The notes: generated from the letters alone by a model not told the origin. A stretch of DNA of 64,000 nucleotides from Bradyrhizobium sp. BR 10289 (GCF_019455385.1 NZ_JACOFR010000017.1:1-64000), one strand, 5' to 3'. Numbered from the stretch's first letter, positions 36,162 to 45,840 are shown. Made by a program: numbers and translations.

Positions 36162-37220
36162 ATGCGTAATGCGTTGGGCCTCATGCTGGCCAGTGTCCTT
36201 GCGGCGGTCGTGATCGCCGCCGGCGGTTGGTTTTATTATTCCTCACGCGCCGATCAGGGCGCTCCCAAGACGGTTGCGGCCCGTGCCGCCGATCCATTGC
36301 CGGCGCAGGCGAAGCTCGCGGCGAAGGACGACGTCTCGACCACCGCGACGATCGCGGATAAGCCGGGACCGCTTGCTCAGGCCGCCCCTGCTCCCGCTCC
36401 GGCAATGCCGGTGCAGCCGAAGCAGGTCTGCGCCAATCCGAATGCGCTCGGCGTCTCCCGCGTGGTCGAGATCGACACCACAGGCGGGCCCGGCTTCGGC
36501 TTCGAGACGTTCAAGCAGTTCGACTTCCTCACCGACAAGGAGGTCGTGCTGACCTTCGACGACAGCCCCTGGCCGGTGAACACGCCCGCGGTGCTGAAGG
36601 CGCTCGCGGATGAATGCACCAAGGGCCTGTTCTTCTCGGTCGGCAAGCACGCCAGCTGGCATCCGGAAATCCTGCGCCAGGTGCTGGCCCAGGGCCACAC
36701 GGTCGGCACGCACACCTGGTCGCATCTCAATCTCAACAGCAAGAAGATGACTGAGCAGCAGGCCAAGGACGAGATCGAGAAGGGCTTTAGCGCCGTGAAG
36801 CTCGCACTCGGCACCAATCCTGCGCCGTTCTTCCGCTTCCCGCAGCTTCAGCACAATCCGGCCATGGTGACCTATCTCGGCACCCGCAACGTCGCGATGT
36901 GGTCGACGGATCTGGATTCCTTCGACTTCAGGAAGGGCGCAACTCCGGAAAAGATCGTCGAGACGGTGATGACCAAGCTCGACAAGCTCGGCAAGGGCAT
37001 CGTCCTGATGCACGACTTCCAGAAGCATACCGGTGAGGCGCTGCCGACGCTACTCGCGCGGCTGAAGGCCGGCGGCTACAAGATCGTGCAGATCAAGGCC
37101 AAGACCACGTTCCAGTCGCTGCCGGAATATGACGAGGCGGTGCTGAAGGACCTGAAGGTGCCGACCGCGAGCACCACGACGCGTCCGATCTCAAGCGTCG
37201 TGCAGACGGTTTCGCAGTAA
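36162..37220 (+). CDS. Membrane-anchored polysaccharide deacetylase (NodB homology domain)
   Basis: 352 aa from the ATG at 36162. One N-terminal membrane anchor (about 5-27), an Ala/Pro-rich linker, and a CE4 domain from ~125. The metal site is complete: LTFDDSPW gives D133 and D134, and THTWSH gives H184 and H188. Late block VLMHDF is present. It should remove N-acetyl groups from a periplasmic or extracellular glycan. NodB-like in fold only; no nod genes are near. Confidence 0.9.
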   Translation: MRNALGLMLASVLAAVVIAAGGWFYYSSRADQGAPKTVAARAADPLPAQAKLAAKDDVSTTATIADKPGPLAQAAPAPAPAMPVQPKQVCANPNALGVSRVVEIDTTGGPGFGFETFKQFDFLTDKEVVLTFDDSPWPVNTPAVLKALADECTKGLFFSVGKHASWHPEILRQVLAQGHTVGTHTWSHLNLNSKKMTEQQAKDEIEKGFSAVKLALGTNPAPFFRFPQLQHNPAMVTYLGTRNVAMWSTDLDSFDFRKGATPEKIVETVMTKLDKLGKGIVLMHDFQKHTGEALPTLLARLKAGGYKIVQIKAKTTFQSLPEYDEAVLKDLKVPTASTTTRPISSVVQTVSQ

Positions 37221-37244
37221 TGCGACGACCGTTTCAATAGGCGT

Positions 37245-37278
37245 ATGGCCGGGCTTTCGCCCGGCCATTTGCTTTTTT
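37245..37278 (+). terminator. Rho-independent terminator of the deacetylase gene
   Basis: 9-bp stem (37245-37253 with 37260-37268, loop CTTTCG) followed by ttgctttttt. It begins 25 bases after the stop. Confidence 0.85.
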
Positions 37279-37293
37279 GAGGATCGTTGCGCC

Positions 37294-37701
37294 TTACCAG
37301 TAGATGCCGTGACGATGCAGCTCGCTGATGATGCGGCGCTCGGTCCAGGCGTGCTTGGGCTTCGGCTTGCTGACCTTTGCCGTCCGCGGCGCAGGCTGGG
37401 TTGCGGTCGGCGCTGAAGCCGTCGTGGTCACGGCGGGAGCAGTCGACGCAACGGGCGCAGGAGCGGGTGCAGGCGCTGCGGCGGGAGCCGGAGGAGCCGG
37501 GATCGCTGGCGGGCGGTCGACATATTTCGGAGTCTCGACGGCGGGCGCGACTTCGCTGATTTGTGCTGTGGTGGCCGAGGTCGTCGTGACTTGCGAAGCG
37601 GCACTGTGGTCGCTCGCCGCCGACATCGACAGGCTGCGTTCGCCCGCCTGGGCAGATGCGGAAGCCAGCACCATGGCGGTAACCAGAATGATCTTGCGCA
37701 T
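37294..37701 (-). CDS. Secreted Pro/Ala/Thr-rich protein of unknown function
   Basis: 135 aa. Signal peptide (MRKIILVTAMVLASASAQA), low-complexity Pro/Ala middle (PAPPAPAAAPAPAPAP) and a short conserved-looking end KPKHAWTERRIISELHRHGIYW. The end could be the functional part. Convergent with the deacetylase gene. Confidence 0.6.
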   Translation of the reverse strand: MRKIILVTAMVLASASAQAGERSLSMSAASDHSAASQVTTTSATTAQISEVAPAVETPKYVDRPPAIPAPPAPAAAPAPAPAPVASTAPAVTTTASAPTATQPAPRTAKVSKPKPKHAWTERRIISELHRHGIYW

Positions 37702-37810
37702 GTGAACTCTCCCCGTGTTTGCGTGACCGGGACATTACGGGAGGCGCGACAAGGGTTATGTGATCGAGATCACATGGGCTGCCGCCCTGTTCGAACCCTC
37801 AAGGCTGTGA

Positions 37811-39481
37811 TCAGCACCCGCGGCGGTAGACCCGCAGCGTCACGTCGGGGAAGGTCTGGGTCGCGAGTAGGCAAACATCCTTGTTGGCATCCATCTTTCG
37901 AATGAGCTCGTCGCCCAGGCGCGGCCCGGTCAGTGTGTGCTGGATCGAGCTCGATATGACGAGGATCGTCGCCGCAAGAAGCGCCTTTTCCGTCTGCTCG
38001 AGCGTTCGATGAAACAGCTCCGAGCGCACATCCAGGTCGATGTGAGCCTGCGCGCCGTAAAGCTTTATGGTCCCGGGCGCCACGGGGTAGGCGCCGGAGA
38101 ACGCCACGATCGGCGGAGCGGATTGATCCAGCGTTGCCTCGCGCACCAGAGTCCAGACGCTCTCAGTTGCGGTGCGAATTTCGTGCTGCTGCTGCTCATT
38201 GATCCACAGCGCGGGGCTGACCGGGCCGATGATGACCATCTTGACGAAAAGCAGCGCGATCGCCGCCAGCGGCATGAAGCGAATCGCATCCATCAACCCC
38301 CGCTGATAGACGCCGTCGCACTTCGTCATGATCCGGGACTCGATCTGAGTTTGAACCTCGCAGAAGTTCAACACCATCGCGACGATGAATGTGCCGTAGA
38401 AGATCGCACCGAAGAAATAAGTCTTGATCTCCGCGACCGACGGAATGGCGTAGGCGATGACGACGGCGGCCAGCAGCACCGCTGCGTCATGGACCGCTCC
38501 ACGCCCCATCGTCGTGGCAAGCAGGATGCGCGCCGTCATCAACAGCAGCCCGATCCAGAGCCAGAAGTTCAGTCCGGCCTTGCCGCCTGGACCCACCAGG
38601 AAATACTGCAGCCCGACCCAGAAGCCTTCGCCGCTCGTCCAGAGGTCACGCTGCGTGACGAATACGTTGAAGATGTATTTGATGGTGTCGACCAGGCTCG
38701 GTCCGAGCAGAAGACCGATGACGGCAAGAAGCGGTAGGGCAAAGCAAAGCAGCGCACGAATCGCCGCGCGGCTGGAAGCCCGCAGTCCTTTCGTCTGCAT
38801 GCAATCAAGCAACAAGCGCAAGGCAAACAGGCTTCCGAGAAACGCCATGGAGGCGGGAAATGCGGTCGGCTTGATACTGGCGGCGAGACCGCTTCCGGCG
38901 CCTAGCACGATCAGGGCTGAGGCATTTCGGCTGAGCACATCGCGTGCCACGACAGCACCGACTGCAATCCCGAGGGCAAGGCCCCAGGGCAGATCCGGGC
39001 GCCCCTCGGCAACGGTGTGCCATAGCGCTGGCACGCATGCCGCGACGAACAAGCAGGTCGCGATTTGATGAAAGGACCGCTTCCAGGTGAGCCAGACAAT
39101 CGCCAGCAAGAAGGCAAAGACGAGCGCGGCGTTCACGAGGTACGGCCCGGTATAGCTGTCAGGAACCAGTCTGAAACCGATAGCCGCAACCAGGGTCGAG
39201 AAGGGGGCGTGTTGATGCAGAAGATTCAGGAGGTTGCCGGCCAACGACCGGCCGGCAAGACCGTCCCGCCAACGCACGGCATCGATGAAGTAAGCCACGT
39301 CATCGTAGATCGGAGGTATGCACAGTCTGCCGTTCAGGCTTGATGCCTGAAGCGATTTGTAGGCGACGATCGCGGTAATGCATGCAGCCAAAACGACGAG
39401 ACCGGAGAACCGCAGCCACGCGCGTCGAACTGTCGTCCCGCCCCCGTTCGTCAAACCCACCACGGACCCCGTCATGCGCAT
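37811..39481 (-). CDS. Polytopic membrane protein, GT39/ArnT-like glycosyltransferase candidate
   Basis: 556 aa with about 10-11 membrane helices. An acidic pair in the first periplasmic loop (PIYDDVAYFIDAVRWRDG) resembles the catalytic loop of polyprenyl-phosphate sugar transferases of the GT-C fold. The last ~130 residues look soluble and periplasmic. Sugar and acceptor are unknown. It stands alone between a secreted protein gene and tRNA-Thr. Confidence 0.65.
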   Translation of the reverse strand: MRMTGSVVGLTNGGGTTVRRAWLRFSGLVVLAACITAIVAYKSLQASSLNGRLCIPPIYDDVAYFIDAVRWRDGLAGRSLAGNLLNLLHQHAPFSTLVAAIGFRLVPDSYTGPYLVNAALVFAFLLAIVWLTWKRSFHQIATCLFVAACVPALWHTVAEGRPDLPWGLALGIAVGAVVARDVLSRNASALIVLGAGSGLAASIKPTAFPASMAFLGSLFALRLLLDCMQTKGLRASSRAAIRALLCFALPLLAVIGLLLGPSLVDTIKYIFNVFVTQRDLWTSGEGFWVGLQYFLVGPGGKAGLNFWLWIGLLLMTARILLATTMGRGAVHDAAVLLAAVVIAYAIPSVAEIKTYFFGAIFYGTFIVAMVLNFCEVQTQIESRIMTKCDGVYQRGLMDAIRFMPLAAIALLFVKMVIIGPVSPALWINEQQQHEIRTATESVWTLVREATLDQSAPPIVAFSGAYPVAPGTIKLYGAQAHIDLDVRSELFHRTLEQTEKALLAATILVISSSIQHTLTGPRLGDELIRKMDANKDVCLLATQTFPDVTLRVYRRGC

Positions 39482-39590
39482 TTCATCCGTGACTCATCGT
39501 AGTGGTGCCGGCGACGCACGCAAAGCACCCGCACCGGCTGGATGTGCCGGGCAAGACCCTGACCTCAAGGCGATGAGACGAAGCAGGCGC

Positions 39591-39666
39591 TGGTGCCGCA
39601 AGAGGGATTCGAACCCCCGACCCCGTCATTACGAATGACGTGCTCTACCGACTGAGCTATTGCGGC
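39591..39666 (-). tRNA. tRNA-Thr, anticodon CGT
   Basis: On the minus strand: acceptor GCCGCAA/TTGCGGC, D arm GCTC/GAGC, anticodon stem CGTCA/TGACG with loop TTCGTAA, T arm GGGGG-TTCGAAT-CCCTC (a G-T pair included). The discriminator is A and CCA is encoded (39591-39593). Reads ACG threonine codons. Confidence 0.97.
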
Positions 39667-39712
39667 GAACCCTGCCGGGACCTGCGCAATGCCGGTCCCG
39701 ATACGCGCGCTC

Positions 39713-39741
39713 CTGATATCGGGCATGGCCCGAATTGGCAA
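39713..39741 (-). promoter_or_regulatory. Possible promoter of tRNA-Thr
   Basis: On the minus strand TTGCCA, a 17-base spacer and TATCAG, about 46 bases before the tRNA. The match to consensus is moderate. Confidence 0.4.
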
Positions 39742-39777
39742 GGACAAGCGAAGGACAAGCGGGAGGCGAAATGCGCC

Positions 39778-41550
39778 TCACGCGCCCCAGCGCGACCAGA
39801 ATCCGCGCCAGCCGCCCGCCTGGGCCTTTGGCGTCCCGATTTGTTCCGTAAATTCATCGCTTGGGCCCTCGTCATCGATCCCGGGATCGTCGGGGGCGCG
39901 GATGATCGGGATGACGGCCTGAATCGGCGCCTGCGCGGGCTTGCCGAGGTCAGCGCGGGTCCGGAACACTGGGGTTGCCGCCGCCGGCGATGATTCGGCC
40001 GCCACGGGGGACGACTCGATCGGCTCGGCGGGCACGATCACTGGCTCTTCTCGGGCGACGTCCTTGGCAGTTTCCTTGGCAGTTTCTTTGGCCTCAGGGG
40101 GCGAATTGTCCTGTGCCGCCGGCACGGGCGCCGTGGCCGTTACGACCGGTTCCGCCGGGCTTTCGCTCGGCGCCGACGTCACGCGCTTTGGCGGTGGGGC
40201 CGCCAGCATTGCTTCCTCGAAGGCGGACGAATCGATCGTGGTGCTCCTATCGGACGGAAGGCTTGCGACCGGGGTCTGCCACTGGAAGGCGTCGAGGCGG
40301 CCGGTGACCGGGGAGACCGGACGCCAGCGGTCGCTGACATAGCCGTCCGCGGTCCAGGCCGGGTCATGGCGGGCGCGCACGGCGCGCAGGGTCCAGGCGC
40401 GGGCCCGGCCGCCGTCGCCATGCTCGGTCCGCTCGATCTCGGCCATCAGCAGCGCGACGCGCTGGGTCGGATCGTTGACATAAGGCGCGAGCACGGCGCG
40501 CGCGCGGGCAAACTCGGACGCGTCGATCGCGGCGCGTGCGATTGCGAGCTGACCCTCGACATGGCCGGGCTTGTCGGCAGAGATCTTGGCGGCGAGCGTT
40601 TCGACCCGCTGCAGGCGTTGCCGCGCGGAATCGCCGAGCTTCACATGCGCATAGGCCTCCGCGAGATCGGGATGCGGATTGGCGAGCCAGGCGGCCTCGA
40701 CCAGCTTCATGGCGCGGCGCACCTGATGCGCCTCGCTCTCGAATTTCGCGGCGAGCACCGCGGCCGGCACCAGGGTCGGCGCGAGCTTGATCGCCTCCAT
40801 CACGCTCTCGCGCGCGACGTCACGGTCCATGGTCTCCAATTCCAGCGCGCGCGCCGTGAGCAGCACGCCACGCTGGCGGCGGTAGGCCGCCTTGTCGATC
40901 AGTCCGGCGGACAGATTCGAATCGAGGATCGCGAGCGCGCCGCTCCAGTCGCCGCGGGCGCAGCGGAAGCCGAGTACCGCATGCGAGGCCCAGGTCGAGG
41001 AGGGCGACAGTTTTATCGCTTCCTCGGCGATCATCACCGCGCCGACCGCATCGTCAGCGCGCTGTGCCTCGATGAACAGGCCACGCAGGCCGAGCAGGCG
41101 GGTGTCCTCGCGCTCGGCCATGGCACGGAAGACGCGCTGGGCTTCGTCGCGATTGCCTTCGAGCTGTGCCGACTGTGCATGCAGCAGCAGCGCGAGCGGG
41201 TCATTTGCGGCAAGCCGCCGCGCGGTATCGGCATGACGGCGGGCGAGGCTGGTATCGCCATGGCCGATCGCGAGCAATCCTTGCGTGATGGCGTGGCGGC
41301 CGCGCGCATGACGCTTCTCATGACGGCGGCGGCGCAGGCGTCCCGGCGCGCGCCAGAGCATCGTCAAAATGCTCCAGACGAGCACGACGGCTACGGCAAA
41401 CAGGCCGACCAGAAGCACGAAGACCGGAATGCTCGGGGAGGCCCGATAAGCCCCCCAGGTCATCACGACATTGCCGGGCTGGTCGGCGACCCAGGCCGCG
41501 CCGGCGCCAGCGAGCGCAATCAGGACGAGGAAGAGGACGATGCGAAGCAT
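39778..41550 (-). CDS. hemY: HemY-like TPR membrane protein
   Basis: 590 aa. Two N-terminal membrane helices (about 1-22 and 42-66), the HemY_N domain, then a region of TPR-like helical repeats to ~400 and a low-complexity acidic/Pro tail. Conserved HemY block AWTADGYVSDRWRPVSPVTGRLDAFQW is present. Despite its name the protein is not the protoporphyrinogen oxidase. Last gene of the hemD - mic60-like - hemY cluster. Confidence 0.9.
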   Translation of the reverse strand: MLRIVLFLVLIALAGAGAAWVADQPGNVVMTWGAYRASPSIPVFVLLVGLFAVAVVLVWSILTMLWRAPGRLRRRRHEKRHARGRHAITQGLLAIGHGDTSLARRHADTARRLAANDPLALLLHAQSAQLEGNRDEAQRVFRAMAEREDTRLLGLRGLFIEAQRADDAVGAVMIAEEAIKLSPSSTWASHAVLGFRCARGDWSGALAILDSNLSAGLIDKAAYRRQRGVLLTARALELETMDRDVARESVMEAIKLAPTLVPAAVLAAKFESEAHQVRRAMKLVEAAWLANPHPDLAEAYAHVKLGDSARQRLQRVETLAAKISADKPGHVEGQLAIARAAIDASEFARARAVLAPYVNDPTQRVALLMAEIERTEHGDGGRARAWTLRAVRARHDPAWTADGYVSDRWRPVSPVTGRLDAFQWQTPVASLPSDRSTTIDSSAFEEAMLAAPPPKRVTSAPSESPAEPVVTATAPVPAAQDNSPPEAKETAKETAKDVAREEPVIVPAEPIESSPVAAESSPAAATPVFRTRADLGKPAQAPIQAVIPIIRAPDDPGIDDEGPSDEFTEQIGTPKAQAGGWRGFWSRWGA

Positions 41551-41586
41551 GGCTAACCCTATACGCGCGGATTGTTGCGCGAACCT

Positions 41587-42819
41587 TTATTGACCAGGCT
41601 TGGTGAGATCCGCCAAGGCATCGTCGGCAAATTTGCGGGAGGCGGCGAGCGCGGCGTCGCGGGCGTCGGTCTTGTCGAGCCAGGCCTGCGCCGGCGCGCG
41701 ATCGGCATCGGCCAGCGTCTTGAGCTCGCGCCGCGCCTCGACGAAATCGTTGCGAAGCGCGAAAGCCGTCACCCGCGCGACGATCGCGCCGCGATCATTG
41801 CCGACGCCGTCGGTGCGCTCGATGCGGACGAGCTTTGAGGCTCCTGCCTGAAGACGCTCGACGATGCCGGCGCCGGCGGCCGGAGCTTCCGCCGGCGGCG
41901 CGAGCTTCGGCACGATGTTGAGCAGCTCGCGGCTCAGCGCGACCGGCGTCGGGATGCCCGATGATGCAAACAGGTCGAGCGGCTTCAGCACCTCGGGCTT
42001 GGCCGCCAGCGAGCGCGCCGCGGTCAGTTGCGCTTGATAGGGATCGCCGTGGCGCACCGCGACATCGAGCAGGGTTGCCGCCACCACATGGCGCAGCGGC
42101 TTGTCGTCCATTGTCCTGGCATCGGCGATCTTTTCGCCCTGCTGCGCGAGCTCGGCGCGCTCCGTCTTGCTGGCGCGCTCGAGCTGCGCGACGCGGTCGC
42201 TCAGAGCGGCAAGATCGGGCCCTGCGGCGCGCGGTGCGGATTTCGTGTCGTTGAGAGCGCTCGCAGTCTTGTCCGATTGCGCGCGCAGGCTGGCGATGTC
42301 GCTGCGCAGGGCGCTCGCCGATTTTTCCAGCGCGTCGATCCGCGCCGCCAGGGCTGGATCGGCGACGGGTTTGCCGGCCTTGGCTTCGACCGCGGCAACG
42401 CGACCGCTCAGCGCGTCGACGGTTGCGCTCGTCACTTGCGGCGCGGCGGGCGGTGCCTGCACCGCAGGCCAGCCCAGTGCCCAGCCGACTGCGATCACGA
42501 GCGCCGCTGCAACGGCGCCGGAGAACGGCGCAATGACCCACGGCGACACCGGCGCGGATGCGACGGGCGCCGCTGCCTCGGTGCGCTCCGGCTCGGAGGT
42601 GGCTTGTTCAGGTTGGGCTTGTTCAGGTTCGGCCTGCTGGGGCTCGGCGTGCTCGGTTGTCGCCTGAGGCTCGGGCTCACCCGCCACGTCCTGCGGCTGG
42701 GTGGAGACTTCGGTCGCCTCGAGGTCGATGGTGGGCGGGGTGCGCTTGGCACGGCTGGCCTCGGGGGCCAAGCCTACGTTTTCAGGCTTGCCTGCGTCTT
42801 CCGGCTTGTCGTCGGCCAT
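41587..42819 (-). CDS. Mitofilin/Mic60-like inner membrane protein (COG4223)
   Basis: 410 aa. Pro/Glu/Gln-rich N-terminal segment, one membrane helix (about 95-116), a predicted coiled coil (about 135-235) and a C-terminal mitofilin-like domain. The position between hemD and hemY is the location described for alphaproteobacterial Mic60, the bacterial relative of the mitochondrial cristae-shaping protein. It probably bends or contacts the envelope membrane. Confidence 0.85.
   Translation of the reverse strand: MADDKPEDAGKPENVGLAPEASRAKRTPPTIDLEATEVSTQPQDVAGEPEPQATTEHAEPQQAEPEQAQPEQATSEPERTEAAAPVASAPVSPWVIAPFSGAVAAALVIAVGWALGWPAVQAPPAAPQVTSATVDALSGRVAAVEAKAGKPVADPALAARIDALEKSASALRSDIASLRAQSDKTASALNDTKSAPRAAGPDLAALSDRVAQLERASKTERAELAQQGEKIADARTMDDKPLRHVVAATLLDVAVRHGDPYQAQLTAARSLAAKPEVLKPLDLFASSGIPTPVALSRELLNIVPKLAPPAEAPAAGAGIVERLQAGASKLVRIERTDGVGNDRGAIVARVTAFALRNDFVEARRELKTLADADRAPAQAWLDKTDARDAALAASRKFADDALADLTKPGQ
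42601..42630. repeat. In-frame 15-base tandem repeat in the Mic60-like gene
   Basis: Two adjacent copies of ggcttgttcaggtt plus one base, within the Gln/Pro/Glu-rich segment. Being a multiple of three, it varies length without frameshift. Confidence 0.75.
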
Positions 42820-42884
42820 CGTGACGGTTCCTCACACTTACATGCCCAAAACGAACCCGATTGCGTCGGATTCGGCCCGACCTC

Positions 42885-43631
42885 TTACGCCAAACGGGTG
42901 CGCAAAGCACGCTCCAAGGTGCCAAATAAGGCATTTTCGTCCGGCGACGCCGCGACCAGAACCTGCGACGCGCCGGCATCGCGCAGCACCGCCGCGACGG
43001 TCTCGGACAGGCAGCATTGCGGGATCGCCAGCGCCGTGATTTCGACACCTTCGTCCCGTGCCGCCTCCACGAAGGCCCGCGCGCTGCGTCGGGAGTAATG
43101 CAGCACCGCGTCGACGCGATGAGCAGCAAAGCCCTCACAGACCTCGCGCGGCAGATGCTTGACCGGCGCCATGCGATAGGTGGTCTGCGTGACCACGCCG
43201 AATCCTTCGGCGCCAAGCTCCCCGCCGAGATCGCGCGACAGATCCGCACCGGCAAGATAAAGCAGCGTGCCTTTTTTCCTCAGCACCTTGTCGCGCGCGC
43301 TTTGAACGACCTTGGCGCGTAACGCCGCCGCATCGCCGCCGGCGACGATCACCTCGGCAAAGCCGGCGTCGCGCGCGGCGGCAGCCGTGTGCTCGCCGAC
43401 CGCAAACAGCGGCAGCTTCAAAAGCCCAAGGTTCGGCAAGTGCGGCGCGACGGCGCGGATCGCATTGGCCGACGTGACGATGATCGCGCTGTAATCCGCC
43501 TCGCTCTCCTCGTGAAAGGCGACCGGCTCGAACTTGAGCATAGGCGCGAGCAGCACCACATGTCCCCGCGCGCGCAGACTTTCAGCCGTCGCCTCATTGT
43601 CGGGATGCGGCCGTGTGACAAGAATGGACAT
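42885..43631 (-). CDS. hemD: Uroporphyrinogen-III synthase
   Basis: 248 aa. Typical weakly conserved HemD fold: N-terminal LVTRPHPDNEATAESLRARGH, central FAVGEHTAAAARDAGF, and late VLHYSRRSARAFVEAA. It closes the tetrapyrrole ring of heme and sirohaem. Its hemD - mic60-like - hemY order supports the call. It diverges from tsaD. Confidence 0.93.
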   Translation of the reverse strand: MSILVTRPHPDNEATAESLRARGHVVLLAPMLKFEPVAFHEESEADYSAIIVTSANAIRAVAPHLPNLGLLKLPLFAVGEHTAAAARDAGFAEVIVAGGDAAALRAKVVQSARDKVLRKKGTLLYLAGADLSRDLGGELGAEGFGVVTQTTYRMAPVKHLPREVCEGFAAHRVDAVLHYSRRSARAFVEAARDEGVEITALAIPQCCLSETVAAVLRDAGASQVLVAASPDENALFGTLERALRTRLA

Positions 43632-43783
43632 CGCTGGTGTTCCCGAACCGCGTGACGGTGACGCATTCGCGAGGGATGCTTGCTTCGTGACGATTGCGCA
43701 AGACGACCCCGGAATGCTACCGCGTTAGCAGAACTCCGCTTTCCGGATGAGCGCAAGGGCGCAAATTGGATAACAATTCGCCA

Positions 43784-44857
43784 ATGCTGGTATTGGGCAT
43801 CGAAACCACCTGCGACGAGACCGCGGCGGCGGTGATCGAGCGCGCGCCGGACGGCAGCGGCAGGATTCTGTCCAACATCGTGCGATCCCAGATCGAGGAG
43901 CATGCCCGCTTCGGCGGCGTGGTGCCGGAGATCGCTGCACGTGCGCATGTCGAACTGCTCGACGGCATCATCGACCGTGCCATGCACGAGGCCGGCATCG
44001 ACTATGCCCAGCTCAGCGGCGTCGCCGCCGCTGCAGGGCCGGGGTTGATCGGCGGCGTCATCGTCGGGCTGACCACCGCGAAGGCGATCGCGATGGTGCA
44101 CGACACGCCGCTGGTCGCGGTGAACCATCTGGAGGCGCATGCGTTGACGCCGCGCCTCACCGACGGGATCGAATTTCCCTATTGCCTCTTCCTCGCCTCG
44201 GGCGGCCACACCCAGATCGTCGCCGTTACCGGCGTCGGCCAATATGTGCGGCTCGGCACTACCGTCGATGATGCGATCGGCGAAGCCTTCGACAAGGTCG
44301 CGAAGATGCTGGGCCTGCCCTATCCCGGTGGCCCGCAGGTCGAGCGCGCGGCGGCAGGCGGCGATGCCACACGCTTTGCGTTTCCAAGACCGATGCAGGG
44401 ACGCCCCGATGCCAATTTTTCGCTGTCGGGATTGAAAACGGCAGTTCGCACCGAGGCGAGCCGACTGGCCGAGATCACGCCGCAGGATATCAGCGATCTC
44501 TGCGCGAGCTTCCAGGCCGCCGTGATGGACTCGACGGCTGACCGGCTGCGCGTTGGCCTCAGACTTTTCCGCGAACAGTTCGGCGCGCCGCGCGCGCTGG
44601 TCGCCGCCGGCGGTGTCGCCGCCAATCAGGCCATCCGGGGCGCGCTGGATGACGTCGCGCGGCAGGCCGGGACGCAGCTGATCATGCCGCCGCCGGCGCT
44701 CTGCACCGACAATGGCGCAATGATTGCCTGGGCCGGCGCCGAACGTCTCGCGCTCGGTATCACCGACACGATGGAAGCCCAGCCTCGTGCGCGCTGGCTG
44801 CTCGATGCGAATGCGACCGCGCCGGCCGGCTACGGCAAGACGCGGGCGGGATACTAG
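43784..44857 (+). CDS. tsaD: tRNA N6-adenosine threonylcarbamoyltransferase
   Basis: 357 aa from the ATG at 43784; the TTG at 43766 is an alternative. Start MLVLGIETTCDETA is diagnostic. Metal-binding H115 and H119 (HLEAH) and the ATP loop ASGGHTQ follow. With TsaB and TsaE it adds the t6A modification to A37 of ANN-reading tRNAs. It ends two bases before gpsA, so the two are co-transcribed. Confidence 0.97.
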   Translation: MLVLGIETTCDETAAAVIERAPDGSGRILSNIVRSQIEEHARFGGVVPEIAARAHVELLDGIIDRAMHEAGIDYAQLSGVAAAAGPGLIGGVIVGLTTAKAIAMVHDTPLVAVNHLEAHALTPRLTDGIEFPYCLFLASGGHTQIVAVTGVGQYVRLGTTVDDAIGEAFDKVAKMLGLPYPGGPQVERAAAGGDATRFAFPRPMQGRPDANFSLSGLKTAVRTEASRLAEITPQDISDLCASFQAAVMDSTADRLRVGLRLFREQFGAPRALVAAGGVAANQAIRGALDDVARQAGTQLIMPPPALCTDNGAMIAWAGAERLALGITDTMEAQPRARWLLDANATAPAGYGKTRAGY

Positions 44858-44859
44858 CG

Positions 44860-45840
44860 ATGACAGCATTCCAGTCCGTCGCGGTGATCGGCGCGGGCGC
44901 CTGGGGCACGGCGCTGGCGACGGTTGCAGCGCGGGCGGGACGGCGCGTGACGTTATGGGCGCGCAACGCCGAGCATGCAGGGCGCATTGCCTCGACGCGC
45001 GACAATCCGCGGCTGCACGGCGTGCAACTCGCTCCGGAGATCGCCGTGACGAACGATCTCGCAGAGGCGTCGCGCGCGCAGATGCTGCTGATCGCAACGC
45101 CGGCGCAGCATCTGCGCGGCGCGGTCAACATGCTCGCCTCGCATATTGCAAATCCGACGCCGGTCGTCGCCTGTGCCAAGGGCATCGAGCACGGTACGCA
45201 CAAATTCATGACCGACGTGATCACTGAGGCCGCGCCGCATGCGCAGCCGGCGATCCTGTCGGGCCCGAGCTTTGCCGACGACGTCGCGCGCGGCCTGCCG
45301 ACGGCGGTGACGCTCGCGGCAAAGGATGAGGAACTGGCCGGCAGCCTGGTGCAGGCGCTGGGCTCGCCGACCTTCCGGCCCTATCACTCCACTGATGTCC
45401 GCGGCGTCGAGATCGGCGGCGCGGCCAAGAACGTGCTGGCGATCGCGGTCGGCATCGCCGTCGGACGCAAGCTCGGCGCCTCGGCGCAGGCCGCGCTCAC
45501 GACTCGCGGCTTTGCCGAGCTGACGCGTCTCGGTCGCGCGCTCGGCGCACGCAGCGAGACGCTTGCCGGACTGTCCGGGCTCGGCGATCTGATCCTGACC
45601 TGTTCGACCGCGCAATCGCGCAATTTCGCGCTCGGCATTGCGCTCGGTCGTGGTGAGGCCGCGCCTGCGGGCAAGCTCGCGGAAGGTGCGTTCACCGCGC
45701 CGGTTTTGGTCGAGCTCGCAGCCGCGCGAAATGTCGACATGCCGGTCTCGCAGGCGGTCGCCGCCATCCTCGACGGCAGGCTGACGATCGACGCCGCGAT
45801 CGAGGGATTGCTGACGCGGCCCTTCAAGGCCGAGGAATAG
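44860..45840 (+). CDS. gpsA: NAD(P)-dependent glycerol-3-phosphate dehydrogenase
   Basis: 326 aa. Cofactor loop GAGAWGTALA at 11-20, catalytic Lys in the EIGGAAKNVLAIA block and the VACAKGIE strand. It makes glycerol-3-phosphate for phospholipids. The tsaD - gpsA pair is conserved in Rhizobiales. Confidence 0.96.
   Translation: MTAFQSVAVIGAGAWGTALATVAARAGRRVTLWARNAEHAGRIASTRDNPRLHGVQLAPEIAVTNDLAEASRAQMLLIATPAQHLRGAVNMLASHIANPTPVVACAKGIEHGTHKFMTDVITEAAPHAQPAILSGPSFADDVARGLPTAVTLAAKDEELAGSLVQALGSPTFRPYHSTDVRGVEIGGAAKNVLAIAVGIAVGRKLGASAQAALTTRGFAELTRLGRALGARSETLAGLSGLGDLILTCSTAQSRNFALGIALGRGEAAPAGKLAEGAFTAPVLVELAAARNVDMPVSQAVAAILDGRLTIDAAIEGLLTRPFKAEE

Noticed and set aside
36162..37220. nodB (Nod factor chitooligosaccharide deacetylase)
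   Set aside because: The catalytic domain fits the broad CE4 family, but there is an N-terminal membrane anchor and linker, and no nod gene or nod box was seen.
40366..41556. 396-codon plus-strand frame
   Set aside because: Antisense to hemY; no domain or ribosome-binding site.
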